Positions 17,675 through 25,304 of a DNA stretch of 64,000 bases are shown piece by piece. The stretch is from an uncultured Collinsella sp. (GTDB lineage Bacteria > Actinomycetota > Coriobacteriia > Coriobacteriales > Coriobacteriaceae): NCBI GenBank assembly GCA_934654835.1, contig CAKUGY010000009.1:25520-89519 (forward strand), written 5' to 3'. A program made the position numbers and the translations under genes. A model generated the notes under the pieces. That model was not told where the DNA came from, searched no databases, and worked only from the letters and a program-made list of their open reading frames with translations. Positions within the stretch are counted from its first letter, which is position 1. Every line of letters starts with the position of its first letter.

Positions 17675-18499
17675 ATGAAGAACACTCAGCTGCTGCTGAT
17701 CAACGACATGTGCGGCTATGGCAAGGTCGCGCTCTCCGCCATGCTGCCGGTGCTGTCGCACATGGGCTACCGTATCCACAACCTGCCGACGGCGCTTGTG
17801 TCCGATACGCTCAACTATCCCAAGTTCTACATCCACGACACTACGGAGTACGTGCGCCAGAGCCTCGCCATCTGGGAGGAGCTCGGCTTTGAGTTCGATG
17901 CCATCTCCACCGGCTTTATCGTGACCGAGGAAGAGACGCGTATCATCTCGGACTTTTGCCACCGCCGCGCGCAAAAGGGCACCAAGGTGTTCGTCGACCC
18001 CATCATGGGCGACAACGGCAAGCTCTATGCGGGCGTGCCCGAGTCCACGATTGGCCTTATGCGGCATCTTCTGGAGTGCGCCGATTACGCGGTTCCCAAC
18101 TACACCGAGGCCTGTCTGCTCACCGATACGCCTATTGCAGAGCAGATTACGCCCGATGAGGCCCGCGCCCTTGTGGACGCCGTGCGCGAGCTGGGTGCCA
18201 AGTCGGCGGTCATTACGAGTGCCGTGGTCGACGGCACGAACGCCGTTATCGGTTACGACCACGTGGCGGGGGAGTACTTTACGATTCCCTTCGACCTGAT
18301 TCCGGTCTATTTCCCGGGCACGGGCGACACGTTCTCGGCGGTGCTCGTCGGCCGCGTTATGGCAGGCTGGAGTCTGCAGCGCGCGACGTCCGATGCCATG
18401 CGCGTGGTGGCTGAGCTTATCGAGCGCAATGCCGACCAAGAGGACAAGTCGGCCGGCCTTCCCATCGAGGCCTGCCTGGATGTGATTGACCATGAGTAA
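17675..18499 (+). CDS. Pyridoxamine/pyridoxal kinase-like protein (PfkB superfamily)
   Basis: 274 aa, starting at ATG 17675 behind AAGGGGG; the frame is open further upstream but non-conserved there. The start LLINDMCGYGKVALSAMLPV resembles the pyridoxal/pyridoxamine kinase N-terminus. VFVDPIMGDNGKLY (about 105-118) and the anion-hole motif PGTGDTFSAVLVG (about 208-220), with its catalytic Asp, are typical of PdxK/PdxY. The predicted reaction is ATP-dependent phosphorylation of pyridoxamine or pyridoxal in B6 salvage. The stop overlaps the next gene, so the two are coupled. Confidence 0.88.
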   Translation: MKNTQLLLINDMCGYGKVALSAMLPVLSHMGYRIHNLPTALVSDTLNYPKFYIHDTTEYVRQSLAIWEELGFEFDAISTGFIVTEEETRIISDFCHRRAQKGTKVFVDPIMGDNGKLYAGVPESTIGLMRHLLECADYAVPNYTEACLLTDTPIAEQITPDEARALVDAVRELGAKSAVITSAVVDGTNAVIGYDHVAGEYFTIPFDLIPVYFPGTGDTFSAVLVGRVMAGWSLQRATSDAMRVVAELIERNADQEDKSAGLPIEACLDVIDHE

Positions 18500-18821
18500 T
18501 GCTGGCGAGGGCGGCGTCAAGCCTGCGGGCGAGAGCAAGCCGCTCGGTGCCCCGCGAGGCAAACGGCCACACATTCGCATTAGCTGCGTGGACCAGCTGG
18601 GCACGTGCCGCTGCCACCATGGCCACAAGCCGGGCGATGTCTTCGACTTCGACCGCGATCGCGGTAAGATGTGTTCTATGGCCTGCCACGTGGGCTTTCC
18701 CTATATCGACATCCTGCGCTACGGCGGCACCGTGCCCGGCAACGAGCCCGGCACGGCAAAGTTCTGCTGCCCCGAGGTCGACACCCTCAACGTTTGGCTC
18801 GCCGAGATCGTCGACGAGTAA
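18492..18821 (+). CDS. Small Cys-rich TIGR04076-type protein
   Basis: 109 aa from ATG 18492, overlapping the kinase gene by 8 bp. After a polar N-terminus of about 30 residues comes IRISCVDQLGTCRCHHGHKPGD, then KMCSMACHVGFPYIDILRYGG and KFCCPEVDTLNVWLAEI. The spaced Cys and His residues (about ten) recall the TIGR04076 family of small proteins, sometimes found fused to redox enzymes; family membership is from recognition only. Metal binding is plausible. Coupling to a B6 kinase gene is the only clue to function, and I assign none. Confidence 0.75.
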   Translation: MSNAGEGGVKPAGESKPLGAPRGKRPHIRISCVDQLGTCRCHHGHKPGDVFDFDRDRGKMCSMACHVGFPYIDILRYGGTVPGNEPGTAKFCCPEVDTLNVWLAEIVDE

Positions 18822-18823
18822 TT

Positions 18824-18916
18824 GAGCGTGGATTTTCTCCCGCCAAGATAATGAGCGTGGATTTTCTCCCGTTTAGAGCGCGCTTGAACGCTCAAAGTGG
18901 GAGAAAATCCACGCTC
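18824..18916. repeat. Intergenic repeat family E, copy 1
   Basis: GAGCGTGGATTTTCTCCC occurs at 18824-18841 and again at 18853-18870, and its reverse complement at 18899-18916. The inner pair encloses GTTTAGAGCGCGCTTGAACG. It is placed right after the stop of the TIGR04076-type gene. A second copy is at 20532-20594. Confidence 0.85.
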
Positions 18917-18929
18917 GATTTGTATGCGG

Positions 18930-18985
18930 ATGTGACAAAGGGGCAGCCCCCTTGTCACATCCGCCGGGGCTGCCCCTTCTTTTTA
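18930..18985 (+). terminator. Two overlapping, mutually exclusive hairpins with a U-run
   Basis: Hairpin 1 pairs TGTGACAAAGGGG with CCCCTTGTCACA (18931-18959). Hairpin 2 pairs AAGGGGCAGCCCC (18938-18950) with GGGGCTGCCCCTT (18966-18978) and is followed by CTTTTT. Both use the same GGGG segment, so only one can form at a time; hairpin 2 looks like a Rho-independent terminator. It could simply end the kinase operon, or it could be switchable. Confidence 0.65.
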
Positions 18986-19002
18986 GCTTATAATCCTAAA
19001 TC

Positions 19003-19079
19003 TCTGCATTTCATCCGATTTTGTGCTCTAAAAACTCTGCATTTCATCGATAATCAAGCATATAAACTCTGCATTTCAT
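19003..19079 (+). promoter_or_regulatory. Three 12-bp direct repeats before AAA+/DUF4143 gene 1
   Basis: TCTGCATTTCAT occurs at 19003-19014, 19036-19047 and 19068-19079 (33 and 32 bp apart), centred about 95, 62 and 30 bp before the ATG. A TATAAACT -10-like box (19062-19069) lies directly before the last repeat, so the middle repeat would cover the -35 region and the last one the transcription start. This looks like an autoregulatory operator array. The companion gene at 27550 has the same geometry. Confidence 0.65.
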
Positions 19080-19103
19080 TTGATGACACTGAGGGGAGCG
19101 CCT

Positions 19104-20465
19104 ATGCTGCGTAGGAAAATAGCGGCAGAGCTGGAGCGTTGGCTGAAGTCTGCCGGGCAAAAGGCCTTATTCATTACGGGTTCTCGCCAGATCGGCAAAA
19201 GCTATTCGATTCGCGCATTTGGCAAAGCCAGCCATGCAACCTACATCGAGCTCAACCTCATGGAAAATCGCCAGGCAAAAGATGCTCTTCTCGAGGCGCG
19301 AGATGCCGATGATTTCATCAGCAGGGTGACGCTTCTTTCGGGGAAGTCGATAGCGCCGGGCAAAACGCTCGTGTTTATCGATGAGGTCCAAGAGGCTCCC
19401 GACATCATGACAATGGCAAAGTTCCTTGTTGAGGACGGGCGGTGCCGCTGGGCGTTTTCGGGGTCAATGCTCGGGACCCAGTTCAAGGGCGTTAGGTCCT
19501 ATCCCGTGGGATATGTTCACGAGCTTAGGATGTTCCCGCTCGATTTTGAGGAGTTTTGCTGGGCGATCGGGGTGAGCGAGGGCGCTCACCAAACGATACG
19601 CGACGCGTGCATCAGCGAGAAGCCCATTCCTGGCTACATTCATGACGCGATGATGGCAAACTTCAGGACCTATACCGTTGTCGGCGGAATGCCAGAGGTC
19701 GTGCAGCGTTTCCTTGACACGCAAGGCGACCTTGCCTCTGTTCGTCAGCTACAGTCAGAGCTCAACGAACAGTACCGGCGGGATATCTCAAAGTATGCAA
19801 GCGGGCGAGCCCTTCAGGTGCAGAGCATTTACGATCAGCTCCCTATTATGCTCGAGGGCGAAAACAAGCGCTTCGTGCTCAATTCCATTGACCCCAAGGC
19901 GCATTACGACAAGTACCAGCGAGATTTTGTCTGGCTTGTCGATGCCGGCGTTGCTCTCAAGGCCGATATCGTAACCGAGCCAAAATCGCCTCTGCTCAAG
20001 ACGGCACGGCCATCGCAGTTCAAGCTATATCAATCGGATACGGGCATGTTGATGGCGCGCTACCCCGTTGGCGTCGCCCAAGCGGCGTATCTTGATAGCA
20101 AGGAACCCAATCTGGGCGGCATTTACGAAAACGTGGTGGCCCAGCAGCTGGCTGCCCAAAATCGCCAGCTTTACTACTATCAGACAAAAAAGCGCGGCGA
20201 AGTGGACTTTGTGGTCGACGGACCGGATGGGACGGCTGTTCCGATCGAGGTTAAATCGGGCTCCTATTACCACGCGCACGCTGCGCTCGGTCATGTGCTT
20301 GATACGGCCGAATATGGCGTAAGGCTCGGGATTGTTTTTTCGAGAGGCAACGTTGAGCGCAACGGAGCTGTTCTCTATCTGCCGCTATATGCGACTTGGG
20401 CCCTTTCGGATGTTTTGGGTGACGCCCGTTCCGAAGGGATAAAGCTGGAGGTCAAGCCGGTCTAG
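19104..20465 (+). CDS. AAA+ ATPase with DUF4143 domain, copy 1
   Basis: 453 aa; start at ATG 19104 with GAGGGGAG upstream. N-terminal AAA_14-type ATPase: Walker A GSRQIGKS (26-33), Walker B LVFIDEVQEA (89-98), sensor WAFSGS. The middle has the family's FPLDFEEFCWAIG and YTVVGGMPEVVQRF. The C-terminal DUF4143 part ends in GEVDFVVDG (365-373) and PIEVKSG (380-386), the Asp...Glu-x-Lys pattern of PD-(D/E)xK nuclease folds. No membrane segment. Proteins of this family are widespread and scattered; their role is unsettled, and I assign none. Its codon use is less GC-biased than that of its neighbours, which suggests transfer. Three direct repeats upstream suggest tight self-control. Confidence 0.88.
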   Translation: MLRRKIAAELERWLKSAGQKALFITGSRQIGKSYSIRAFGKASHATYIELNLMENRQAKDALLEARDADDFISRVTLLSGKSIAPGKTLVFIDEVQEAPDIMTMAKFLVEDGRCRWAFSGSMLGTQFKGVRSYPVGYVHELRMFPLDFEEFCWAIGVSEGAHQTIRDACISEKPIPGYIHDAMMANFRTYTVVGGMPEVVQRFLDTQGDLASVRQLQSELNEQYRRDISKYASGRALQVQSIYDQLPIMLEGENKRFVLNSIDPKAHYDKYQRDFVWLVDAGVALKADIVTEPKSPLLKTARPSQFKLYQSDTGMLMARYPVGVAQAAYLDSKEPNLGGIYENVVAQQLAAQNRQLYYYQTKKRGEVDFVVDGPDGTAVPIEVKSGSYYHAHAALGHVLDTAEYGVRLGIVFSRGNVERNGAVLYLPLYATWALSDVLGDARSEGIKLEVKPV

Positions 20466-20478
20466 GGTCAGTCCCGAA

Positions 20479-20594
20479 TGTGACAAAGGGGCAGCCCCTT
20501 GGTCGTATCGAGTTCCACTGCCCGAGAAAATGAGCGTGGATTTTCTCCCGTTTAGAGCGCACTTGAATGCTCAAAGTGAGAGATTTTCCACGCT
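20479..20594. repeat. Partial family F hairpin plus family E repeat, copy 2
   Basis: ATGTGACAAAGGGGCAGCCC at 20479 onward is the left half of the hairpin seen at 18930. Then GAGCGTGGATTTTCTCCC (20532-20549) pairs with its complement ending at 20594. It lies between convergent genes (AAA+/DUF4143 and the phosphatase) and may terminate both. The arms have two mismatches, unlike the perfect copy at 18853-18916. Confidence 0.7.
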
Positions 20595-20669
20595 CATTTT
20601 TCATGCGGGAGATTATCCACGCTTGTTTCGCGCCGAAGGCGTGGCCCGTGTGTCCGCGCGTCCGTGCGC

Positions 20670-21119
20670 TTACAGCTGCTCGAGCATAGCCGTGCAGCCG
20701 GCGAGCACATCGCGGTACGTGGTATCAAAGTTGCCGGTGTACCACGGGTCGGCCACGTCGCCGGGGCGATCGGTCCAATCGAGCAGGCGCGAGATCTTGC
20801 TGTCGGGGTCATCGCCACCGAAGATGCGGCGCAGGCCGCGCGCGTTCTCGGCATCCATATAGACAATGTGATCCCAGTCGCCATACTCCGCGCGACGCAC
20901 CTGGCGGGCGCGATGGGCAACGACGGGAATCCCGACTTCGCGCAACTTGGCGACGGTACCATGGTGTGGCGGGTTGCCGATCTCTTCGGTCGAGGTGGCG
21001 GCAGAATCAATGACAAACTCGCCCTCGCGCCCGGCGCGGCGCACCAGCTCGGTAAACACGGACTCGGCCATCGTCGAGCGACAGATATTCCCGTGACAGA
21101 TAAACAGTACGCGTTGCAT
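20670..21119 (-). CDS. Low-molecular-weight protein-tyrosine phosphatase
   Basis: 149 aa from ATG 21119 (AAAGG upstream). The P-loop CHGNICRS gives the nucleophile Cys8 and Arg14 at the very N-terminus, as required; DPWYTGNFDTTY near residue 124 supplies the general-acid Asp. It acts in the cytoplasm on phosphotyrosine or phosphoarginine, often to control exopolysaccharide kinases. No kinase is adjacent. A 14-codon remnant of a second such gene is at 26104-26148. Confidence 0.93.
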   Translation of the reverse strand: MQRVLFICHGNICRSTMAESVFTELVRRAGREGEFVIDSAATSTEEIGNPPHHGTVAKLREVGIPVVAHRARQVRRAEYGDWDHIVYMDAENARGLRRIFGGDDPDSKISRLLDWTDRPGDVADPWYTGNFDTTYRDVLAGCTAMLEQL

Positions 21120-21179
21120 GGGACGATACCTTTCATATAGAAGGCTGCTAAAGAGTCGAGGCCGGGCGCATGCCAAGTT

Positions 21180-21929
21180 CTATTTCTTGGCCAGTTTGAA
21201 GTAGCGCTCAAATATCAATTCGAAAACGTAGTAGAACATTAATCGACTGTCGAGATCCATGCTGCCCAGTCGGATTTCTTTTTGCACGGTGTAGATGGGG
21301 TAGTCGGCTAGTTTCGAGAGAGAATTTCGAGAAAAGCCGGTGAGTGTGACGACCTTGCATCCGCGTGTCTTGGCTATCGATGTGGCGTCAATAGACACCT
21401 GCGTCTCGCCGCTTACGGAAACGCTAAAGACAAGATCATTTTTGCCAAGCAATTCGGCGTAGTGCCTCATGACATGGCGTTCACTGAGCGTATCGGTGTT
21501 CTTGCCCATTATTTTGAGCTTTTCGGCCATCTCGAGGCACGGGTATTTCGAAAAGCCCGAGCAGAAGAACACGATATGCGAGGCGTCCTGGATAAGACTC
21601 ACAACCGAATCGATGACCCGGTCGTTAAGTAAGTCTTTGGTCTGTACGAGCTGGGTGTCGAGCGGAAGTGCCTCGATAGTGAATCGATTGCGGTCAAGTG
21701 AGGCAGAATACGATCGCTTGAGCTCTGTGAACCCCGAGAAGCCAAGTTTATGAGCAAGCCTGACAATTGTATTGGGAGCGACGAAGAACCGCTCGGCAAC
21801 GCTCTTAAGCGTAGCGTCGTCAACATCATCACGCAGCTCGATGATGTAGCGCATGATCTCGCTTTCGAGATCGTTGAGCTTGCTCTCGCCAGCTCGCACA
21901 TGATCATAAAAAGATTCTTGATCTTTCAT
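21180..21929 (-). CDS. RpiR-family regulator of alpha-glucoside module 1
   Basis: 249 aa. The start at ATG 21929 is preceded by GAGGGG at a rather long distance (12 nt). Residues about 1-75 are the RpiR helix-turn-helix (LNDLESEIMRYIIEL, VAPNTIVRLAHKLGFSGF); residues about 100-245 are a SIS sugar-phosphate-binding domain (HIVFFCSGFSKYPCLEMAEKL, VFSVSVSGETQVSID). It is divergent from the GH4/PTS genes, which it probably controls in response to a sugar phosphate; activator or repressor is not decidable. Confidence 0.9.
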   Translation of the reverse strand: MKDQESFYDHVRAGESKLNDLESEIMRYIIELRDDVDDATLKSVAERFFVAPNTIVRLAHKLGFSGFTELKRSYSASLDRNRFTIEALPLDTQLVQTKDLLNDRVIDSVVSLIQDASHIVFFCSGFSKYPCLEMAEKLKIMGKNTDTLSERHVMRHYAELLGKNDLVFSVSVSGETQVSIDATSIAKTRGCKVVTLTGFSRNSLSKLADYPIYTVQKEIRLGSMDLDSRLMFYYVFELIFERYFKLAKK

Positions 21930-22227
21930 AAGATGTTTCAGCCCCTCACACCTCGCCGTATATATGGTACCGCTTTGTGTAGCCAGGTGAGAAATCGGCA
22001 ACCGGCCAAGATTGCCTATTGCTCCTGAACTGGGCAAACGTGCGTGTCTGTCTACACATATCTGTGTTGTGAGCGAAATCATGTGTCCCCGTTTCGCATT
22101 GGCCAACACGGGGGTTCGCAAATGACCTCATGTCGCAAAATAGCAATCGAAACGAAGCAAGCCGAGGACAACCGCGGAGCCCAAGGCCTTCGGGAACACC
22201 GAACAGCCAACCCTGGAGGGACGGAAC
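21930..22227. promoter_or_regulatory. Divergent control region of alpha-glucoside module 1
   Basis: 298 bp between the RpiR and GH4 starts. The perfect inverted repeat ACACA-TATC-TGTGT at 22054-22067 is a candidate operator. The GH4 start is preceded by CTGGAGGGACGG. No clear -35/-10 pair stands out on either strand. No gene is present. Confidence 0.4.
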
Positions 22228-23553
22228 ATGAAGGATAAGCTCAATATCGTGATCGTTGGCGGCGGCTCCACGTGGTGCCCCGGCATTCTTAAAGCCCTGA
22301 CCAAGCATATGGACATTCTGCCGCTGAACCGCGTGATGCTCTATGACATCGACGCCGAGCGTCAGCGTCCGATCGGCGAGTTTGGCAAGATCCTCTTCGC
22401 CGAGGAGGAGCCCGGTGTGGAGTTTGGGTACACCACCGATAAGGACGAGGCATACACTGACGTTGACTTTGTGCTCTGCCAGATTCGTACCGGCGGCTAC
22501 GAGATGCGCAGCAAGGACGAGAAGATTCCGCTGCATATGGGGATCATCGGTCAAGAAACGGTGGGCCCTGGCGGCATGGCCTACGGCATGCGCTCTATGA
22601 ATGACATGGTTGAGATCGTCAACGACGTTCGTGCCCATAGCCCGGAGGCGTGGATTATCAACTACACCAACCCTGCGGCTATCGTGGCGTACGGTCTGGA
22701 GCGTGTCCTGCCCGACGAGCATCGCGTTCTCAACATCTGCGATCAGCCCGTCAACCTCATGCGCTCTTACGGTCGCCTGCTCGGTCGCGATATGAGCAAG
22801 ACGGAGCCCGTGTACTTTGGCCTCAATCACTTCGGTTGGTTCAAGCACATCTACGATGAAGAGGGCCATGACCTCGTGCCGCAGATTAAGGAGTACACGG
22901 AGAAGAACGGCTTCCTTCCTGCCGATGCCGAGCAGCGTGACCAGTCCTGGCTCGACACCTACGCCATGGTCAAGGACATGCTCGAGGACTTCCCCGACTA
23001 TCTGCCCAACACGTATCTTCAGTACTATCTGTATCCCGAGTACAAGGTGGCGCACCTCGATCCCGACTACACCCGTTCCGACGAGGTTATCAACGGTCGC
23101 GAGAAGCGTGTGTTCGCCGAGTGTGAGCGCGTGGCGCAAGTCGGTACTGCCAAGGGGTCCTCGGTTGTGCAGAACGATGCTCACGGCGATATGATTGTCG
23201 AAATCACTTCCGCCATCTACCGCAACACCAACAAGACCTTCATTGTCATCGTGCCCAACAACGGCATTATCGAGGGTATGCCCGATGACGCCATGGTCGA
23301 GGTCGCGGCAAGCGTGGGCGCCAATGGCCCGCAGCCCTATGCTGTTGGCAAGATTGGCACCTTCTATCGCGGTCTTATGGAGAACCAGTACGCCTATGAG
23401 CGCCTGACTGTTGAGGCTTGGATGGAGGGTTCCTACGAGAAGGCTCTGCAGGCACTCACGCTTAATCGCCTGGTCGGTGACGCAAAGAAGGCTCGCAAAG
23501 TGCTCGACAAGCTCATCGAGGCCAATAAGGATTACTGGCCGGAGCTTAAGTAG
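22228..23553 (+). CDS. GH4 6-phospho-alpha-glucosidase-like enzyme, module 1
   Basis: 441 aa, the usual GH4 length. The N-terminal Rossmann motif GGGSTWCPG (11-19) binds NAD. Cys171 in the diagnostic ICDQP motif and His201 in GLNHFGW are the Mn-binding residues of the family. Known 6-phospho-alpha-glucosidases carry CDMP at this place, 6-phospho-beta-glucosidases CN(V/I)P; CDQP is a variant of the alpha type. The predicted reaction is NAD/Mn-dependent hydrolysis of a phosphorylated disaccharide delivered by the PTS encoded next. TNPAAIVAYGLERV is also conserved. The paralogue at 30492-31817 keeps CDMP. Confidence 0.9.
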   Translation: MKDKLNIVIVGGGSTWCPGILKALTKHMDILPLNRVMLYDIDAERQRPIGEFGKILFAEEEPGVEFGYTTDKDEAYTDVDFVLCQIRTGGYEMRSKDEKIPLHMGIIGQETVGPGGMAYGMRSMNDMVEIVNDVRAHSPEAWIINYTNPAAIVAYGLERVLPDEHRVLNICDQPVNLMRSYGRLLGRDMSKTEPVYFGLNHFGWFKHIYDEEGHDLVPQIKEYTEKNGFLPADAEQRDQSWLDTYAMVKDMLEDFPDYLPNTYLQYYLYPEYKVAHLDPDYTRSDEVINGREKRVFAECERVAQVGTAKGSSVVQNDAHGDMIVEITSAIYRNTNKTFIVIVPNNGIIEGMPDDAMVEVAASVGANGPQPYAVGKIGTFYRGLMENQYAYERLTVEAWMEGSYEKALQALTLNRLVGDAKKARKVLDKLIEANKDYWPELK

Positions 23554-23582
23554 CTAGTTCCATAGCGCTTGATAACTGTTAT

Positions 23583-23620
23583 GGGGCGTGTGGGCTGTAG
23601 AGCTGCACGCCCCGTTTCTT
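23583..23620 (+). terminator. Intercistronic hairpin between GH4 and PTS genes
   Basis: GGGGCGTG (23583-23590) pairs with CACGCCCC (23606-23613) and is followed by GTTTCTTT. It is a weak terminator-like structure in the 82-bp gap and could lower transcription into the PTS gene or mark an mRNA processing site. Confidence 0.4.
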
Positions 23621-23635
23621 TAAGAGGGGTATCCC

Positions 23636-25198
23636 ATGAACAAAGATGAGCTGCTGGCAAAGTTCCAGCGCCTGGGCAAAGTCCTCATGACGCCTGTCTT
23701 GATCCTGCCAATCGCCGGCATTCTTCAGGGCTTTGGCAATGCCTTTACCAGCCCCACCCTTACGGCAGCTGTTCCCTGGCTTGCTGCTCCGGGCTTTGCG
23801 ATTTTCTTTTCGATTCTCAAGGCCGCTGCCGGCATCGTTATGAACAACATCCCGGTTATCTTCTCGATTTGTCTCGCCTATGGCTTTGCCAAGTCCGAGA
23901 AGGCTACCGCGGCGCTTTGTGGCTTTTTGGGCTACATGTGCATGAACTCCGTGATGGGCACGTTCCTCACGGCGACTGGCGTTATCGATCCCGCGAATCT
24001 TACGACGGGTCAGAGCACCATCCTCGGTATCACCACGCTCGACACTGGCGTTATCGGCGGTCTTCTGGTGGGTGCAATCGTCGCATGGTTGCATAATCGT
24101 TACTACAAGATTGAGCTGCCTGCCGTGTTCTCCATCTTCAACGGCACGCGCTTTATTCCGGCGGTAACGCTGCTCTCGTGCAGCGTCCTCGCATTGGTCA
24201 TGTCCTTTGTCTTCCCGTTTATTCAGAACGCCCTCGGCGCGCTGTCCGAGTTCATCAAGACTACGGGTGCCTTTGGTGCATTTGTCTACGGCGCCGGCGA
24301 GCGCATGCTTCTGCCTTTTGGCCTGCATCACTTTGTCTATTTGCCGTTCTTCTTCACGTCGCTCGGTGGCGTCGAGACTATCGACGGCCAGACTGTTCAG
24401 GGCGCTATCAATATCTACAACGCGATCCTGGGCTCTCCCAGCACGCCGTTTAACATCGAGGTCAGCCGTTTTGTCATGAACGGCAAGGTTATCTTCGCCA
24501 TGTTTGGCCTGCCCGGCGCCGCGCTCGCCTTCTACAAGACGGCGCTTCCCAAGAACAAGAAGAAGACCGCGGCGCTCATGATCGCCATTGTGGTGCCCTG
24601 CATCCTTTCCGGCATCACCGAGCCGCTCGAGTATTCCTTCCTGTTTATCGCGCCCATCCTCTATGTGTTCCACGCTCTCATGGCTGGTCTTGCCTATGCG
24701 CTGACCTATATCCTGCAGTTCAACGTGGCCGGCTCCGCGTCCTTCGGCGGCCCTCTCCTGTCGCTTATCTTTAATGGCATCATGGGTGCCGCCAAGGGCT
24801 CTAACTGGCAGGTCATTCTGTTCCTTGGCCCCATCTATTTCGTGGTCTATTACTTTGTCTTCAAGTTCATCATTCTCAAGAAGGACTTGAAGACCCCCGG
24901 TCGCGAGGAAGAATCGGATGACGAAGCCGAGAAGGCTCCTCGTACGGTGATTAGCGACCTGATTCCTGCCATCGTTGAGGCAGTGGGCGGCGACGACAAC
25001 ATCAAGTCCGTTGAGGCTTGTTTCACTCGCCTGCGCATCCAGCTCAACGACTGCGATAAGGTTGCTGATGATGCGGAGTTTACCGAGAAGCTTGAAGCGC
25101 GCGGCATCGTGCATGTTAACGGCGGCGTGCAGATTGTCTACGGTAATATGGCTTCTAACTACGCAACCCAGATGCGTGAGCTGCTGGGCATGGAGTAG
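23636..25198 (+). CDS. PTS alpha-glucoside transporter subunit IICB, module 1
   Basis: 520 aa. Residues 1 to about 415 are a glucose-family EIIC membrane domain with ten or so helices (FQRLGKVLMTPVLILPIAGI, FGAFVYGAGERMLLPFGLHH, GITEPLEYSFLFIAPILYVF). After a charged linker (about 420-440), the EIIB domain carries the phosphocysteine Cys462 in EACFTRLR. It would import and phosphorylate maltose-like sugars for the GH4 enzyme. No EIIA is encoded nearby, so it must use one from elsewhere. A strong terminator follows. Confidence 0.93.
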   Translation: MNKDELLAKFQRLGKVLMTPVLILPIAGILQGFGNAFTSPTLTAAVPWLAAPGFAIFFSILKAAAGIVMNNIPVIFSICLAYGFAKSEKATAALCGFLGYMCMNSVMGTFLTATGVIDPANLTTGQSTILGITTLDTGVIGGLLVGAIVAWLHNRYYKIELPAVFSIFNGTRFIPAVTLLSCSVLALVMSFVFPFIQNALGALSEFIKTTGAFGAFVYGAGERMLLPFGLHHFVYLPFFFTSLGGVETIDGQTVQGAINIYNAILGSPSTPFNIEVSRFVMNGKVIFAMFGLPGAALAFYKTALPKNKKKTAALMIAIVVPCILSGITEPLEYSFLFIAPILYVFHALMAGLAYALTYILQFNVAGSASFGGPLLSLIFNGIMGAAKGSNWQVILFLGPIYFVVYYFVFKFIILKKDLKTPGREEESDDEAEKAPRTVISDLIPAIVEAVGGDDNIKSVEACFTRLRIQLNDCDKVADDAEFTEKLEARGIVHVNGGVQIVYGNMASNYATQMRELLGME

Positions 25199-25227
25199 AC
25201 ACCCCGCATACCTATAGAATCCGGTAT

Positions 25228-25266
25228 AAAAGGCGGTGGCAGACAATGCGTCTGCCACCGCCTTTG
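25228..25266 (+). terminator. Terminator of alpha-glucoside module 1
   Basis: The perfect 15-bp stem AAAGGCGGTGGCAGA (25228-25242) / TCTGCCACCGCCTTT (25251-25265) has an 8-nt loop. The A/T ends allow function on both strands. Confidence 0.8.
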
Positions 25267-25304
25267 AGTACAAGACTTTAGTCTGCTGGGCGCGCAGCGG
25301 CCAG

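Noticed and set aside
19003..19079. CRISPR array
   Set aside because: Only three 12-bp repeats, with spacers of about 20 bp and no cas genes; position fits operators instead.
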